Of a DNA stretch of 64,000 nt, positions 10,811 to 23,880 are shown in pieces. This DNA is from Ampelocalamus luodianensis (Eukaryota; Streptophyta; Magnoliopsida; Poales; Poaceae), in contig CM070620.1 of assembly GCA_036346255.1 (NCBI GenBank), positions 60,746,522-60,810,521 of the forward strand. The letters run 5' to 3'. Under the pieces are notes generated by a model. That model was not told the origin of the DNA. It searched no databases and saw only the letters and a list, made by a program, of their open reading frames with translations. Each line of letters starts with the position of its first letter. The first letter of the stretch is position 1. The translations under genes and the position numbers were made by a program.

Positions 10811-11331
10811 GAAAGCTTTAGCTAATGCATTGGCTGCAGCTCCGTCCATGTGGACTCTAGGGAATGCTGGGATGGGCGCGTTACAGGTTAACATAAATCT
10901 CTCCTATTAATCGTAAAGGGAGAACCTTAGACAGCTGTTGAGTACTTCATATCTGAATTTCTGTACGAGTTATGTCTGAATCTCAGAGTGATGAGACTTC
11001 ATTATTCATTTTCCACCATCTAAGTTACGAGCCATATAAAATGAAGTCATTTCTGTCCGGTGCTCACTTGAATGTTGAACTTGTTACATGCGCTGCATTT
11101 CTTTAAAAATACTTGGGGAAAGTAATGTTGTTTCAATGTCTTTCTTTTAATATGCAGAGATTGGCTCAAGATTCCAATTATGCTGTAGCTAGGGCTGCAG
11201 CAAGAGCCATCGATGAACTCAGAAAGCAGTGGGAGCTTGAAGAAGGTGACAGTCTGAGGTTTGTAATGAACCAAAAATTGGCCTCTGAAGAGACTGTTGA
11301 TGACAGTTCAGCAGCAGATGACACCACATGA
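10811..11331 (+). CDS. Last two exons of the same host gene (ARM/HEAT-like C-terminus)
   Basis: Exon 10811-10886 follows a TTGTAG acceptor and reads KALANALAAAPSMWTLGNAG, then GMGALQ, before a CAG|GTTAAC donor. Exon 11158-11331 follows ATATGCAG and reads RLAQDSNYAVARAAARAIDE, an acidic middle (WELEEGD), and ends ADDTT before TGA. Phases match across both introns (phase 2, then phase 0), so these are real spliced exons and not chance ORFs. The repeated helical pattern (ALANALA, AVARAAARAIDEL) fits an armadillo/HEAT repeat end followed by a polar tail. I do not recognise the exact family. A 3'UTR follows, probably ending near 11.8 kb. The coding part is intact, so the large intronic TE insertion need not have destroyed the gene. 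Confidence 0.78.
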
Positions 11332-11890
11332 GGTGTAAATAAGATGAAGGATTCCACTACGATTAATCAAAACTCCCACATCATCATCGTCGACGCATAC
11401 AGCACTATGACTGTGAGTGAAAATCACATAAATGAATCAGCTGCATATCACATGTTCAGTTGCAGCGCAAAATGGGTTGCTTGGTGACCAGATCACCAGA
11501 ATGCATGTCAAGGATATATCCTTTCAGTGGTGAAAATTGGGAAATAGCGTAAAGAGAAGCGTATTACCTCAGACATTGTTTATAGATGAAGCAAAAGAAT
11601 ATGGTTGAAGAATACGTTCCCAAAGGTCTAATATATTTTTCCTGTTCTTTTTGGGAAATGACTAATCAGATGTTGTCCTGATTTTATTTTACTATTATTG
11701 AGCTCGAATCGGGTAGTGATTAGTGAAGTATATACTGTTACGGGTCCAGAATTTCTGATCAGCTTACTTGAGCCTCCTCGAAATGTAGAAAGAACTATAC
11801 TGATGTAATTTTTTACAATACTGTAAATTCCTGCCTTCCAAGGGGTCCTAAAGGAGGGTTAGGGTTTTGGAGCAATTTTGATCCACATTT
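11332..11890 (+). other. 3'UTR and downstream flank of the host gene
   Basis: This is non-coding sequence directly after the TGA of the host gene. A TGTAATTTTTTACAATACTG stretch at about 11804-11823 is a plausible polyadenylation region. No other gene is seen. Confidence 0.5.
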
Positions 11891-12004
11891 GGGCTTGTTT
11901 TGGATAGGGAGGGATTAATCCCTTCAGATTGAAAGGGATTTTAGTTTAAATTATCTGTCTATCCGAAAGGATTGAGTTGTATCACTGTGTATATAAACAA
12001 GCCC
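11891..12004. mobile_element. Small MITE-like element (114 bp)
   Basis: The ends are inverted: GGGCTTGTTT at 11891-11900 and AAACAAGCCC at 11995-12004. The flanking bases TTT and TTA are compatible with a degraded 3-bp Tourist-type (PIF/Harbinger) duplication. The internal AGGGATTAATCCCTT is itself palindromic. It is too short to code. Confidence 0.5.
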
Positions 12005-12759
12005 TTACGGAGCATCACACGGGGCCATTTGTATACTTACCCAGGCACCGGGGACATGCCAAATTACGAACTCATCACCCGCAGCTGCATAGTTGCCTCT
12101 TGTGAGGACTGAGGACACAAACTGAGATTATGGTGTACAATATTCTTGCAACGGATTTCAGTTGCGCATAAAATATATTACAAGACTTTAAAAGTAGGCC
12201 CTATTTTTTGGAGTTTTATGTAACAGGCCGTCAGGTCAAATATATTGCAAAACAAAAGGCTAGACAGACAGAGGTGATCAAATGGGAGGTACAGAGGTGA
12301 TCAAATGGGAGGTACGGCATTGGCCTGTTTAGGCATGTCCTGGCTAACTAAATGGCCCGTGCACCCATGGGCTTGGCCGCCTTCCTAGGAACATCATACC
12401 GAGCTCACGGGCTAGGCCCTGCAAGTTAGGGCACGATTAGCTCGATGAGGCGCGGTTGGCCCGTGGTCCATCTCGGCCTATTTTTTTAAAAAAAAAATTT
12501 GCAAGACTTCAAGAAAATATATATAATTCAAAAATATGAATTAAAATATGAAAAAAATCTAAAAATGTGTTATATTAATAATGAGCTTTATAATGTTTAC
12601 ATGTCTACCTCGTTAAAAACTTTGCCAAGTAAAAACTCAACATGGAAAAGCCTTCAGGCAAAGAAAAAAGTTCTAAGTGTCGTTGTCTAGTCAAAGATTT
12701 TCTAACGCGTCTGCCAACTCTAAATTTTCTATAGTGTGTTGATCTTATGCATCGGTTTG

Positions 12760-15700
12760 TTTCTATTCTTTCACAGTTAGAAGTATTTTCACCATCTCAC
12801 TTGTGAGACTTGTTTTTCTCTCCTCCAATATTCTTTTAGGAAGACTAAAAGTAGACTCGGAGAAAATCGTGGAGACAGGAGCAGTTAACACATCACGTGC
12901 TAATATGGATAGCACTAGATATGTTACCTTATGATCATACCTGTTGGTGATATGCCCTAGAGGCAATCATAGAGATGATTGTATCACGTCTGTATTTATG
13001 AGTAATTGAATAAATATTATTATGTTACTTGAATGAATCATCAGTTATATAGATCAACGAATATGTGACTTGTTAGTGAAACTTTTTAACTTATATGATG
13101 TCGTTCTAAAAATATCCATGGTCGAATGTCACTGGTCAGAACACTAGTGACTCTACAACCAACATATGTATTGATTGATGACCATGTTTCACCGGTTATG
13201 GATATGAGGATATCGAATCAATAATGTGAACGTATGTTAGAGAACATGGGGTTAGATAGACCCACTTTGAGACACTATTGAGATTGTTATGATTCTATGT
13301 GTCATTAATTGGTCTCAAGCAATGATGACGTATAATCCTTAGACCTGAGACCAACATGGTTTTCTACATGTGTAGTAGCACTCTTAGGGGTTGCCAAACG
13401 CTACTCGTAACTGGGTAGTTATAAAGGTAGCTTTCGGGTATGCTATGAAACATGCAGAGAGATGTGACTAGTCGATATGGGATTTGTCCCTCCTAACATA
13501 ACGGGATAGATATCTCTGAACCCTCTCGAAGTGGCCGGATAAAGAAAATACATAGTCATGCCACTCGTGGTCGAAGAGTTCGACCACACAAGGTTATCCG
13601 ATAGTCGATCGAGAAAGTATTGAACAGTCCATGGATGACATATATCTCATCTGGAGTTCAAACCATATATCGTGAGGCAAATGGAGAATACACGAGTAGG
13701 TCGCTTAGTTCGATCAGTTACATGCTAGTCGTATGGAGATACGAGCTGATCGTAGACTGGTCAAACGTAATTGCTGAGTGGTCGAAACCTAGTTGTAAGG
13801 AGTTACAAACTGGTCGAGACTAAATATGAACAGGTCATACACAGTTTCAGACTGGTCGTACTTAAGTACTAACAGTTCGTAAGGAGTTACGAACTGGTCA
13901 TACTTAAAAAAAAGGATTGGTCGTGATGAGATACGAGCTGGTCCTAAGTGATGAGGACTTGATCATAGATCATATTGCATTAAGGTTTATCCGATATAAT
14001 TTGTGTGTATTCGGGAATTGTTATGTTCTGCTAGGGACCACTACGACTCGTGGTTGGAAAAGGGTTTCTAAGTTACAACCGATTACACATAAACCTAACG
14101 GGTCACACACTTAACGGGTTGAAACAAACCAGTACGATTACGATTCGTCAAACGTGTTCGGATAGGATCCGTCACGGGGCACTATATATAAGGAGATACT
14201 TGAGGCTATTATGTGGATGCGAGAGACGTGAGTTGCTCCACCGAAACCCTAGTCGCCATCTTTCTGAGAGAGCCCCGCCGTGTGACTTAGTACTAGCACA
14301 TCGGCGTTCGGTTGTTCTTGCCCTAGACGTGTGGATACCGTAGAGGCGTTACTGCGGTTGCTGTTGCACTTGAGGACGATCCGCGATCTTCACAAGGAAC
14401 ATTAGAGGTTGCTGGTGGAGACAAGCAACTCGCGAGGATGCTGGACGATTGACTACGACTCTTCACCGACGTGCTCTTCGTTGGACTAGGCTACTCCAAC
14501 TCATCTTCCGTTGCATTGCGTGTCTGGTGGTAACGATCTGTGATCATCTACTTGCTTGGCATCCTGGTTTACGTGGTAGAAATTTTTGAATTGTTGCTAT
14601 CGTAGCCTACCCGTATCCCTTCAGTTCCATCATTGCAAAATTTCGAAGCGCCCTTCCTAGTAATCCACGATATCATTGTCCAAAGGTGGCTAGTTCCCCA
14701 CTGCTTGGGTGGGCGCTGTGTCCTGCTTTAGAACTTGACGTTGTAGAACTTGAACCCTAGTCCCGAAGGAAGAACATATACTCCATATTTTGCCCCACAC
14801 AGTTGTATTCTTACCTATGGTGGGTGGTATTGGAGGTTGTTGCAAGCGAACTCATTGAAACTTATGTTTGTATTTTTTATAAACATTTGGAAAATTTAGT
14901 AGGAATATCTGAAAAATAATTGGAATAATCTATGCGTGTAGCATCACTCAGAAGTTGGAGAAAATTAGTAAGTCCTTGAAGTTTAGCTCTGGAATATAAA
15001 ATAAATGCAAATGCATATAGGAATGAGATTTCTTTCCAATATTTCAAGTATTTAGTCTTCATAGCAACGAAAGACTCGTAACACTATTTCATTTTTCATA
15101 AGCCTTCGAGTGACTAGCAATTTGAAGAATATTATGCACAATTAAAGGAGATGTTGGATAATACACAACGGATAAAGCAATAGTGGAGTCATAAAAAAGT
15201 TCTAAACACGATAGTAACTTCTCAGCAACAAACCAATGCTGCTCAGTCAATAGTGTATTATTGTCGTGGCTATGATAGTGCTTGTGAATATAAACAAAAA
15301 AAATGTGCATTTATATGGTAAAAGGCTCTTAAGCATCAAGTAGAGTTCTATCTTATTGGCATGTCCAAACCAAAGTTCCTTAGATGTACATTTGTTGCAA
15401 TGCAAAAGTTCTTATATGCTGCTATTCGTTGGTTAGAATGATTTAGGAAAGATATCGCATCACATAAAACTTTAATATATGGATCTAAGCTCTTTAAACC
15501 ACATTTAACTATAAGATTAATAATATGACAGGCGCATCATTGATGTAGCAAGAAGGATTCAACTTATGTACTAAATAACGGAGTGAGAATACCTTCAATA
15601 ACTTTGATAATATAGTCCACAATATTCTCACCCATGTGTGCTATTTCAATTAGTTCGAACCCTATAGTTCTCCCTAGCCTGACCACTCTATATGTCCGAG

Positions 15701-16150
15701 GTCAAAGCCACCGAAAATCTATAAGTACTAAAGAGTTTTTTTTTTTAAATTTAGCACGATATTCATTATAGTATGTAACTAGATCCTTGATTGTTGTCTG
15801 TTAGAAACGGAAGAAAATCTAGGATTATGCGTAGTCCTAATATAATTTTCAAATGATTTAGACTCATCAAAGTTTAAAGGTAGATCATATGAAGTAATTA
15901 AACGACAAAGAGATTGACGAGCTACCTCAAGACTATAATCCCAGCTACATACCGTATCATCGCGGTTGTACTGCAGTTGCGTCTGCCTCATGGTCAATCA
16001 TTGTCTTGCTTTACATCTTGCAGCATGTCTAATCAAGTGTCTCGTTCTACCTGAAGACTTTGCAGACAATTCATGTTTACAAAATTTACAAACAAGAAAT
16101 CTTACCTGAACTCCTTTTTCGTCTAGCTTGGTTTTCTTATCGAAATCTTC
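12760..16150 (-). pseudogene. hAT transposase relic (BED finger, catalytic core, C-terminal dimerisation domain)
   Basis: Read from 16150 down on the minus strand. A BED-finger-like Cys/His block lies at about 16010-16150. A block with LCRLITSYDLPLNF and YIRTTHNPRFSSVS lies at 15779-15997. TEQHWFVAEKLLSCLELF and YYPTSPLIVHNILQIASHSK are at 15089-15310, and KYWKEISFLYAFAFIL with DYSNYFSDIPTKF at 14877-15062. The hAT dimerisation domain, SILARDVLTAPVSTIFSEST then LEERKTSLTSEM, is at 12763-12966. These match the Ac/RICESLEEPER-type plant hAT order. Stops and frameshifts are present between blocks. The protein is cut between ...FEILQ*WN and DHKVTY by the solo LTR at 12942-14623; the frame continues when the LTR and one target copy are ignored. 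Not functional. Confidence 0.82.
12942..14623 (+). mobile_element. BARE/Angela-like Copia solo LTR (plus)
   Basis: It starts TGTTGGTGATATGCCCTAGA and ends CGTATCCCTTCA (1682 bp). It is the same family as the reversed copy at 4532-7989. It sits inside the hAT dimerisation domain. The flanking 5-mers ATACC and GTTCC match at 3 of 5 positions, so the target duplication has decayed, but the hAT reading frame resumes correctly across it. A TATA-like CACTATATATAAGG lies at about 14179-14192, followed by leader-like GC-rich sequence, as expected for the U3/R of a Copia LTR. No internal element remains. Confidence 0.82.
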
Positions 16151-16950
16151 TTAGACTAACTGGATCTCTTTGCTCCGATGTTTGCAGACGTAGAGGCACT
16201 CGTAGAGTCTGATGATGGTATTGTTTGCTCTTTCGGTTGAGTTGGGGCCTCAACATTCTCGAAGGATGCAAGATCCTCTGATAAAATTCCAAAATTACCA
16301 ATAACAAAACTATTGTAATTTTCCATCACGAAAACTGCAAATTGAAAATTATAATATTATTTATTTCACCTTAGTATAAAAAATAAGAACAATAAAAATC
16401 AACAAAAATCAATATTGTACCTCTTTTCCTGACTGCAGCTGGATTTCGAAGTTTTGAATATTTAGCAAAAATATTTCAAATTTTGCCAAATTATCACAAA
16501 AGGGATCTAAATTTTCACAACAGAATTCAGAGGAGAGCGAAGATTGGATGGTGGATGAATGTGGGGGGGGGGTAGGCTGCCTATTTGTAGTTTTTTGTCG
16601 TATTTTGAAAGCTCCCAAATGGCTAAAAAAAATCAAAAAACCGACGCTATGGTGCCTAAATGGGTCTAGTCGTGCCTAACTATGACATGCCAAGCTGTGG
16701 CTAACATACTAAACGAGTTGTGCCTAGCAGGTCTGGGCTGAATCGTGCCCGTGCTAGGAACGGTATATCCGTGTCGTGTCGTGCCAAGCCGGCCCGCTAA
16801 ACCAGAGTCACGACCGAAGCACGACACGATGCGTTTGGCCATGCCAGTCCAGCCTGTTTCACTGTCGGGTCGTGCCATGCTTGGACCAGGCCAACAGTAT
16901 CGTACCTCGGGCCGGTCCGACAAGCACAGCCCATTTGGTTACCTCATGAC

Positions 16951-17511
16951 ATAATCTTCCACAAGCGCGATTGAGACCTAGAAGTTATAGTTCTCTCCAT
17001 CTACATTACTGTAATACACCTGGTCAAAAGGAGCACTCTCCTCATCCATCGCAACTTCTGAAAAATTGGAGCAAGGGTGAATGCCTTATGCATTATCACT
17101 ATTAGAAGGTGTTTGCACAAGGATTTTTTGGGGAATTTGAACTAAATCCTGAAAATTACCATATCCAAATATGCCCTTGGAAATGGACAATTCCTCACAT
17201 GTAAGCAATCCTAATAGAGAGTATAGATAACAACAAAAATTGTTCATATTGTACTTTGAATGATTTCATGACAAAGATAGATGTATGCTAGACCGTGCTC
17301 CAGTTCATAAATTGTACTAATTTTCTTCTAGTTGTCCAACAAATTTGATGGAATGATTAACACTAATATATTTCTAATATTTTACGATGGTCATTAGTAT
17401 ATTGTTGACGGTGAAAACCATTTGTAATATATATCTATATGTACATATATTTTAAAAAACATCCATCAACTTGTCGGCTATTGCTTTGTTGTTAATTATT
17501 TTGTCGTTGAT
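16951..17511. other. Spacer between hAT and PIF/Harbinger relics
   Basis: AT-rich, non-coding. I see no supported gene, RNA or complete repeat here. Confidence 0.4.
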
Positions 17512-19444
17512 TTAGGTCATGTTTGGTAGAGCTCCAGATTCTCATTTTCCAGATTCTGCTTCTGATTCTTTGAAAATCCACTTCTCTGAGAATCTGGAGC
17601 TATTTATTGGAAGCTTTTGGCTAGTAGGTTGGCTCCAAAAACCATATGAGGAAGGATTAGAGGCAAATAGATCATGTTACCCCTGGTTGTAATACTTCAA
17701 TTGTATTTGTGTCTTTCTCCAATGTATTTGTACACAAATTATAGAATTTTTCTCCAAATTTGTTTAGGCCATATGAATGTATATACGTTTTATTTGTACA
17801 CAATGCTAGGTTACACTGCATTTACACTTCATGATGGAGTATAACCGTTGACAAATAATGAATTAACGCACAACCATTGATTATGTATAAGCAAATTTTG
17901 TACTGTTCACGCTACGATAGATGAAGCTAGAGATATTGCATTCATATCGTATAAGTGTTCAAATGATAATTAAATGCTATTATGTACAAGTATGGGAATG
18001 TTAAATGAGTGATAACAAAAGACCACAAAATATCACAAGTAGTGTGTCCATTATCATGATTGAACAATTGCACTTGCAAGGTTATCACGGAAACTATCCA
18101 TGGATGTAGCACTCGTTTGCGACGTTGACGCATCCGATGCATCCTAAGAAATGATATATTTGGCATATCTTGATGGTATTGTGGTCACATAATTAGGATC
18201 TCGATCGAACATACGAAAATGCATGTTCGGCGTAGCATGTTCACGTATGAAGTTGTGGATTACCATGGTTGCTGCAACAATCATCTTTTGCTTGGACATA
18301 TGAAAGCTCGGCATCTTAAGAAGAATTCTCCATTTCATCTTCCATACACCAAAGGACCTCTCAATTACGTTGCGACCACTCGAGTGCAATTGGTTGAATT
18401 TCTCTTTCTCACCACTAGAAGTAGCATCTCTCCAAAATTTTGGAACATGATACCTTTGCCCCTTGTATGGCGCTAAGTACCTAGGCCTGTTCGGATAACT
18501 GGCATTGAAAAGATAATATTTATCTGCAACATAAGAAGGAAAAATAAAGTATATCAACATCCAATGCATGAACATTACAAGTAAATAAATTTGTAAATGA
18601 TACCAAATAAAGAAAATTACCCTGTGGAGGATGTGGAAAGACTTCCATGTCTACATCCAATGCATGATAAAGCAAACTAGTATCGTGCATAGCTCCTGGT
18701 TGTCCAATAGATGCGTATGTGAAGCACATGTCAAAATCACATACCGTCATAACATTCTGTGTTGCACTTCCTGATCAACCAATATATTTAATTAGATCTT
18801 CTGGAGCAACAGTTGCAAGAATATGTGTACCGTCGATAGCTCCAATACAGTCTTTGAAATGTGGCCACATCCTTCGATCATTTCTAATTTTACTGTGAAC
18901 CATAGAGAAGTTTGGATCCTTTGGCCTCACAAAATCTTTTAGATACTCTGACCACACACTGCAAAACCTCATCAAACTTCTTGCGGATTGTCTCACCAGA
19001 ATGGTTGAACCAATCCTGCGCTCTTCGGTTAGATTCACAGTCACCACATATGTATAGGAAAAGAGCTAGTGTCTCAATTGAACTTGTATGTGTAGTTGAT
19101 TTCAAGTCATATGTACTCACCAAAAGATCATGTAGACTGGAAAGATTGTAGCATTCATACGAAACATGTGGTAGCTTTCTCCCAGAGTGGTCAATGTTTC
19201 TCTCACCCAACCCATTCCACTAAGTTGTGAAGTCCTAGGCTCATTCTTATCCAAGTAGGTTGAGTGATAATTCTTGACAATAATTGCAGTAGCAGCGAGG
19301 TCCAAATGACAACATATAACTAGTGAAAAATGTCTTATAATCCAAAAAAAGTCTTACATGCCAATAGAGAAATAAAGAATAATAAAGGTCATAAACATCC
19401 AACGTTACAATAAATTTTCTATTTGCCTTACTTGGCATCATACT
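17512..19444 (-). mobile_element. PIF/Harbinger transposon relic, right end cut by a gypsy LTR
   Basis: The left end shows a 3-bp TTA followed by GGTCATGTTTGGTAGAGCTC, the usual TTA target plus terminal repeat style of PIF/Harbinger. The interior encodes a DDE transposase of the plant ALP1/HARBI1-like type on the minus strand. The matching right terminal repeat is absent: at 19445 the sequence switches to the LTR of a gypsy element, which must have inserted here or brought about the truncation. Confidence 0.75.
18140..19440 (-). pseudogene. PIF/Harbinger transposase relic
   Basis: Minus-strand text in order: MGWVRETLTTL (19117-19305); AQDWFNHSGETIRKKFDEVL (about 18960-19020); WPHFKDCIGAIDGTHI (about 18790-18870), the first DDE aspartate region; VCDFDMCFTYASIGQPGAMHD (18680-18750), the second; and YPNRPRYLAPYKGQRYHVP to RSFGVWKMKWRIL (18290-18510), the C-terminal part of a DDE_4 domain. 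The frame is broken near 18600 and 18775, possibly partly by introns. The family normally works with a separate Myb-like partner, which is not seen here. Judged non-functional because the element lacks one end. Confidence 0.78.
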
Positions 19445-22400
19445 TGTGGAGACCCCGGGATATTGGAAATGTGCTTACTTAAAATTATACTGTACCACAA
19501 TTCTTAATTAAGGAACAGTGCTGCTTCTTTATTAAAGATCATGCTAGAAGCATAATTTTAATAAGTAACAAATCCAATATTCAGGTTTCCCGGATATATG
19601 TCTTACAATGGTTCCCAGGATCAGTGACCATTGCACATATATCCTTAAACAACATTGCATCATACACATACAAGTCATACATTTACCTAATTAAACATAA
19701 GTTTACAAATCGGTTGAGTACTACAATATCAAGTGACTTGGTCACTACAAAAGACTGACAGCGGAAGCAAAATAAACGACAAAACCATCAATGGCCCCAT
19801 CCACCCGCAGGCGATTGCGTGGAGGAAAGAAATAGCTTTACTCGTTAGCATCACCCTGATCAGCGCTAACGGGCACCTCATATAAATAACCATCCTCACC
19901 TGCAACAATAGGTTATAGCACCTTGAGTACGGAAGGTACTCAGCAAGACTTACACAAATTAATAAAAGAAAGTGTTTGTTAGAACCTAAACAAAGGATTT
20001 AGATTGGTACATGTATAAGGCTACAACAGGAAGGCATAATTGTTCAATTTTGTATAAAGCAATATATCCTAACCTACAATTGCTAGGTTTTGATAAAGCA
20101 ATTTAATGAAACAAATTGGACTAAAACAGTAAGCAAATGAAAATAAATGTAAACAAAACAGTGCATGAATTCTCTCCTGCTGAACCAGAACCCAAACAGT
20201 ATTTGAAAACAAAATTCTATACAGGTGACATCAACTCAAGTTATCGTCCATGACCGTGGACACGGCTATTCGAATAGTTTGATACCCTGCAGGGGTGTAC
20301 ATCTTTACCCACACGACTTAGTTAGCCCGTAAGCCTCCGGAATAATAGCACACATCCTTTGGTATGCCGGCCGGGGAAACTAAGATTTGGTATTTTTCAA
20401 CAAGCTGACACTATTGAGTTGGGGATACCCATCTGTGAACTGATCTCGCTTAAACAACGACTGATAGTATCTGCTTAACCGGGGCACACATGTTGCGTCA
20501 GGAATGCCGACCCAAACAAAAGAAATACAGGTTGGGTTCGCTACCCATACTAGATTGCAATCGGTATCTTTAAGGTACGTACATGCGATGGAACACAAAT
20601 ACGCCCTCACCCTTCTAAGAACATCTGATATTGATATAAAGCTCACATGGCATAAGACGCAGCCCTAAGACATAAGCATCTATGCCATACGAGATCAATA
20701 CACATATCCTTACTCTCCTGTCTCCAACTCAATAGCATTAACCTTTTACTTAACCAAACAGCGCCCATACACCGCGTGTGGAAGCACGTTGGGACTTGAA
20801 TTGAATAATCAGAGTTCAATCCTTATTTGGTCCAGACAAGTCCACCACATTTCCCAATCTCGTGCTCAAAGGAACCATCACTAGCTTTCTCTTGTCCAGA
20901 TCAATTGAAATTTAAAAATTCAAATCTGATTTAAAGAAACCGACAAAAGTTAAAATGATGAAATTTATTTGTTGTTCTGTGTTTGACAAGAGAATCTTGC
21001 CAAACTCTAACGTTCTAGGGACTGCATGGCTAAGCAAAATTCTGAAATTAAATATCGTAGTATACAACCCTACTCTAAGTTTTCAGTGTATACTCAGATT
21101 TAAGGTAATCCACAATGTTAGGTCATAACTAACTACTAACAGATCACAAATGTATTTTCAGAAAATTAGCATGCAACAGGTGTCACTGTATTTGGAAAAT
21201 CTATTGTATAAAACTTTGGGATCAACATGGTGCAAAGAGGATGCTTGCCTTGATAGTAATATACTTCTTGTGCAGGCTCTGGTGGTTCAGAAATAGAATC
21301 AAACACCTCAGAAGAACCAGATTCTAAAAAGAAGCAATAAACTCCAATGAATATGAAAGCTGACAACAATTGAAAATGAACAGAAAATATATGATCAAGA
21401 TGGTAATGCATAATTAACAGTATGCTTAAGTTACATATACCCCAATACAGATAATAGACCATATTATCACCTACTGCTTTCAAATGATAGAAATTAGAGT
21501 TTCGGTCAAAGTTACAGTTTTCAGATTTTGAAAAGAATGGAAAACAGGGCAGACTGCAGATTTTGAGTCGATTGAAAATAGACTAAGTAAAAGATCCTAA
21601 ATTGAAGCTTAGGCTAATCTTTAGGGTAATTAACACCCCAGGCTAACTCTAACCTAACCCTAATCGGTCAGATTACAGATACTGTCAAAATTTTAAAAGT
21701 TGTCGGTTTAGCCGACAACAGATGACAGAGGTGGATCTTTGCTACAAAACTAAATAGATGACAACAAGGATCAAAAGAGCAACTGATTATGCCACTAGGG
21801 TTCAACTAAGAGCTAACTAGGCCAAAAAGATAGCCAGGGAAACCCTAGAACTGGAAAACGATATGAAAGACCGAAAAGTTATGAAAACTACTTTTCAGTT
21901 TAAAGAAGGTTGGATTTACTTATGTACAAGTGAATGCTTCAAGGGAGTTACAAGGTTCTTAGTGTACTTAAGATGACAAGAACTCGGACCTTAGCTTACC
22001 AGGATATGAGGAACACCGAAGGTTCCTAAAACCATCTCTGATCAACAGAGAAATAGACTCTGATTTAACCTACAAAAGATGCTAAATCCTTACTACAAGG
22101 TGAAACAAACGTTTAAGATGGATAAGCAAAATGTAGGAGCAAGAAACTCCACTGGAACGGCAATGGAAGATGATGAGCTCCTTTGGTCAACAATGGCAGT
22201 AGCAAAAAGCTAGGGTATATATATAGATGTTGAGCTACAGGGCAAAGGAGAAGTGTCTAGAGCTGATGAGGTGTCCAATTAGTGCTAAATATCCGGACAA
22301 TAGTTGCATGATCTTTGGATAACGCCTCTACTCCGGTCACAAAGCCGACGACGGCGCACAGAGGTAAGGAGGAAGAGATATGATTCCCTGACATGCGGAC

Positions 22401-23666
22401 CCCGCTGGCAGCCGCAGTCGCGCGCGCCTCCTAAAACGCAAACGCACATCGACCGTCCGATTAGAAATGGGCGGTGGTGATGAAAATAGGAGTTAAAAGA
22501 ATTTAATCGAGATCGTTTAATATGAACCGTGCGATCTCAAGTGGACGATTGAGATTTAAAGGAGCCCTACGGAAGTTCGGAGGTTATATTCAAAGAGGGA
22601 CGTTGGATTTGAATCCAACGATCGATCTAAAAAGGATACACATCACTTTAAATGAGATGACATGGTACCGTCAGATTGGTTTTCTACGGTCAAGATCGAA
22701 GGAAGATCCGGAGTGGTCCGAATGCCATCTCGATAGGGACCCTACGATGAAATCCAACGGTCTCATAAAAATCAGGCCCTAAAAGCACGCGGTCAAAAGG
22801 GGCACCGTAGGATTTGAATCCGACGGCCAAAGACAATTGCGCGCCTTTAAGTTCAAAACAAAAAGGGCGGCGCGGTTGGATCTAATATCGACGGTGGAGA
22901 TCAAGAGGGGATCCGGAGTGGTCCGAATGCCACCACCTCCCTCGATCGCCCGATCTAGATCCAAGGGTGGAGATTGTTTTGCCTACGTGCATAGCCCACG
23001 CGGCTTCGCAAATCTCGTCCGTTCGATGGGAGATCAACGGCTCGCGGCACGTGAAGAGTTGGGCTCGTGCCCGAGCGTGACTGAGCCGGACCAAATGCAC
23101 CTGTCGGACCCAACCTCATTGGGTTCGAGTCGCTACAGTGCTAGAGTTTGGGTTTAAACCAAAAGAGTTGACTAGCCCTAAATTCAAAGTTTAAAAGTTT
23201 GACCGGGCTTTAAAAATAGTAAATAAATTTGTAAAATCATGAAATTTGGCAAGGGTGCCACTGGGATGATATATTTCCCAAATAAAGTTCGAAAACCATG
23301 GTTTCACTTTTAAAATTCATAGATAATTATCTTAGCCCGAAAAGGTTTATTTAAAGACAAGTATTTTTCTCCAAGGCAAAATAATTTCTAAAAATCAACA
23401 AAATTATTTTTGGGCAAGATAATTTATCTAGGCTTTGATAAAATTACTTCCCAGCCATAATACAAGTATTGACTTGTATTCCCTTTAAAACTTCAAATGG
23501 GTTTTGGATTTTGGCTAGGAAAGGGAAGTTTTCATTTGCAACATAATGTCCAATCTGTTAATATGAACAATGATGCCATGAACAGCATCTCATTACTGTT
23601 ATGAACAGTACATCATTACTGTTTATAAGATATTTTATTACTGTTCATAAAATTAGGGCTGTTACA
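19445..23666 (-). repeat. 4.2-kb gypsy LTR (minus), inverted copy of 34014-38212
   Basis: It begins on the plus strand with TGTGGAGACCCC and ends GGGCTGTTACA. The copy at 34014-38212 runs in the opposite direction and looks roughly 90 percent similar where I compared the ends. A TATATATAGATG stretch near 22218 is a probable LTR TATA box. Short ORFs inside (for example 22837-23157) lack family features and are not annotated. Near its U3 start (about 23540-23665) are several alternating TATGAACAGTAATG / TACTGTTCAT motifs. Confidence 0.88.
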
Positions 23667-23880
23667 AACCTACCCCCTTAAGAAAATCTCGTCCCCGAGA
23701 TTTTGGAAAAGATAGAATTTGGGAAAGAGTGAAATTGAAAAGGCTTTCATAGAAATCCAATATCTGTTGTCTTTATTTCCTTCAAAGATAGCAAAGAGAG
23801 ATTTTACATAATAACATAGGGTTATTATTACATCTCCTTTTACACTGCGTTGTTTAAACTTGTCTTTCTTGATTCAAAGG

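Larger units (their letters stand above)
12330..16950 (-). mobile_element. hAT-superfamily transposon relic
   Basis: Both ends hold related inverted text. The left end has CTAACTAAATGGCCCGTGC (about 12343-12361). The right end has GCACAGCCCATTTGGTTAC (about 16924-16942), its approximate complement. Both subterminal regions are rich in GGCCCGTGC/GTCGTGCC-type short repeats typical of grass hAT elements. The interior carries minus-strand hAT transposase text (separate entry). Exact ends and the 8-bp target duplication could not be fixed by eye. A 1.7-kb solo LTR (12942-14623) sits inside. A 23-bp direct duplication (about 12270-12315, AGAGGTGATCAAATGGGAGG unit) lies just outside the left end. 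Confidence 0.72.

Noticed and set aside
12330..16950. Attempt to define the 8-bp hAT target duplication
   Set aside because: Candidate 8-mers on the two sides do not match, so the ends are left approximate.
17100..17230. Possible MITE near the PIF element
   Set aside because: No inverted ends or target duplication could be found.
22837..23157. 106-codon ORF in the 4.2-kb LTR (mirrored at 34601-35002)
   Set aside because: Present in LTR copies without start context or domain, and the frame differs between copies.
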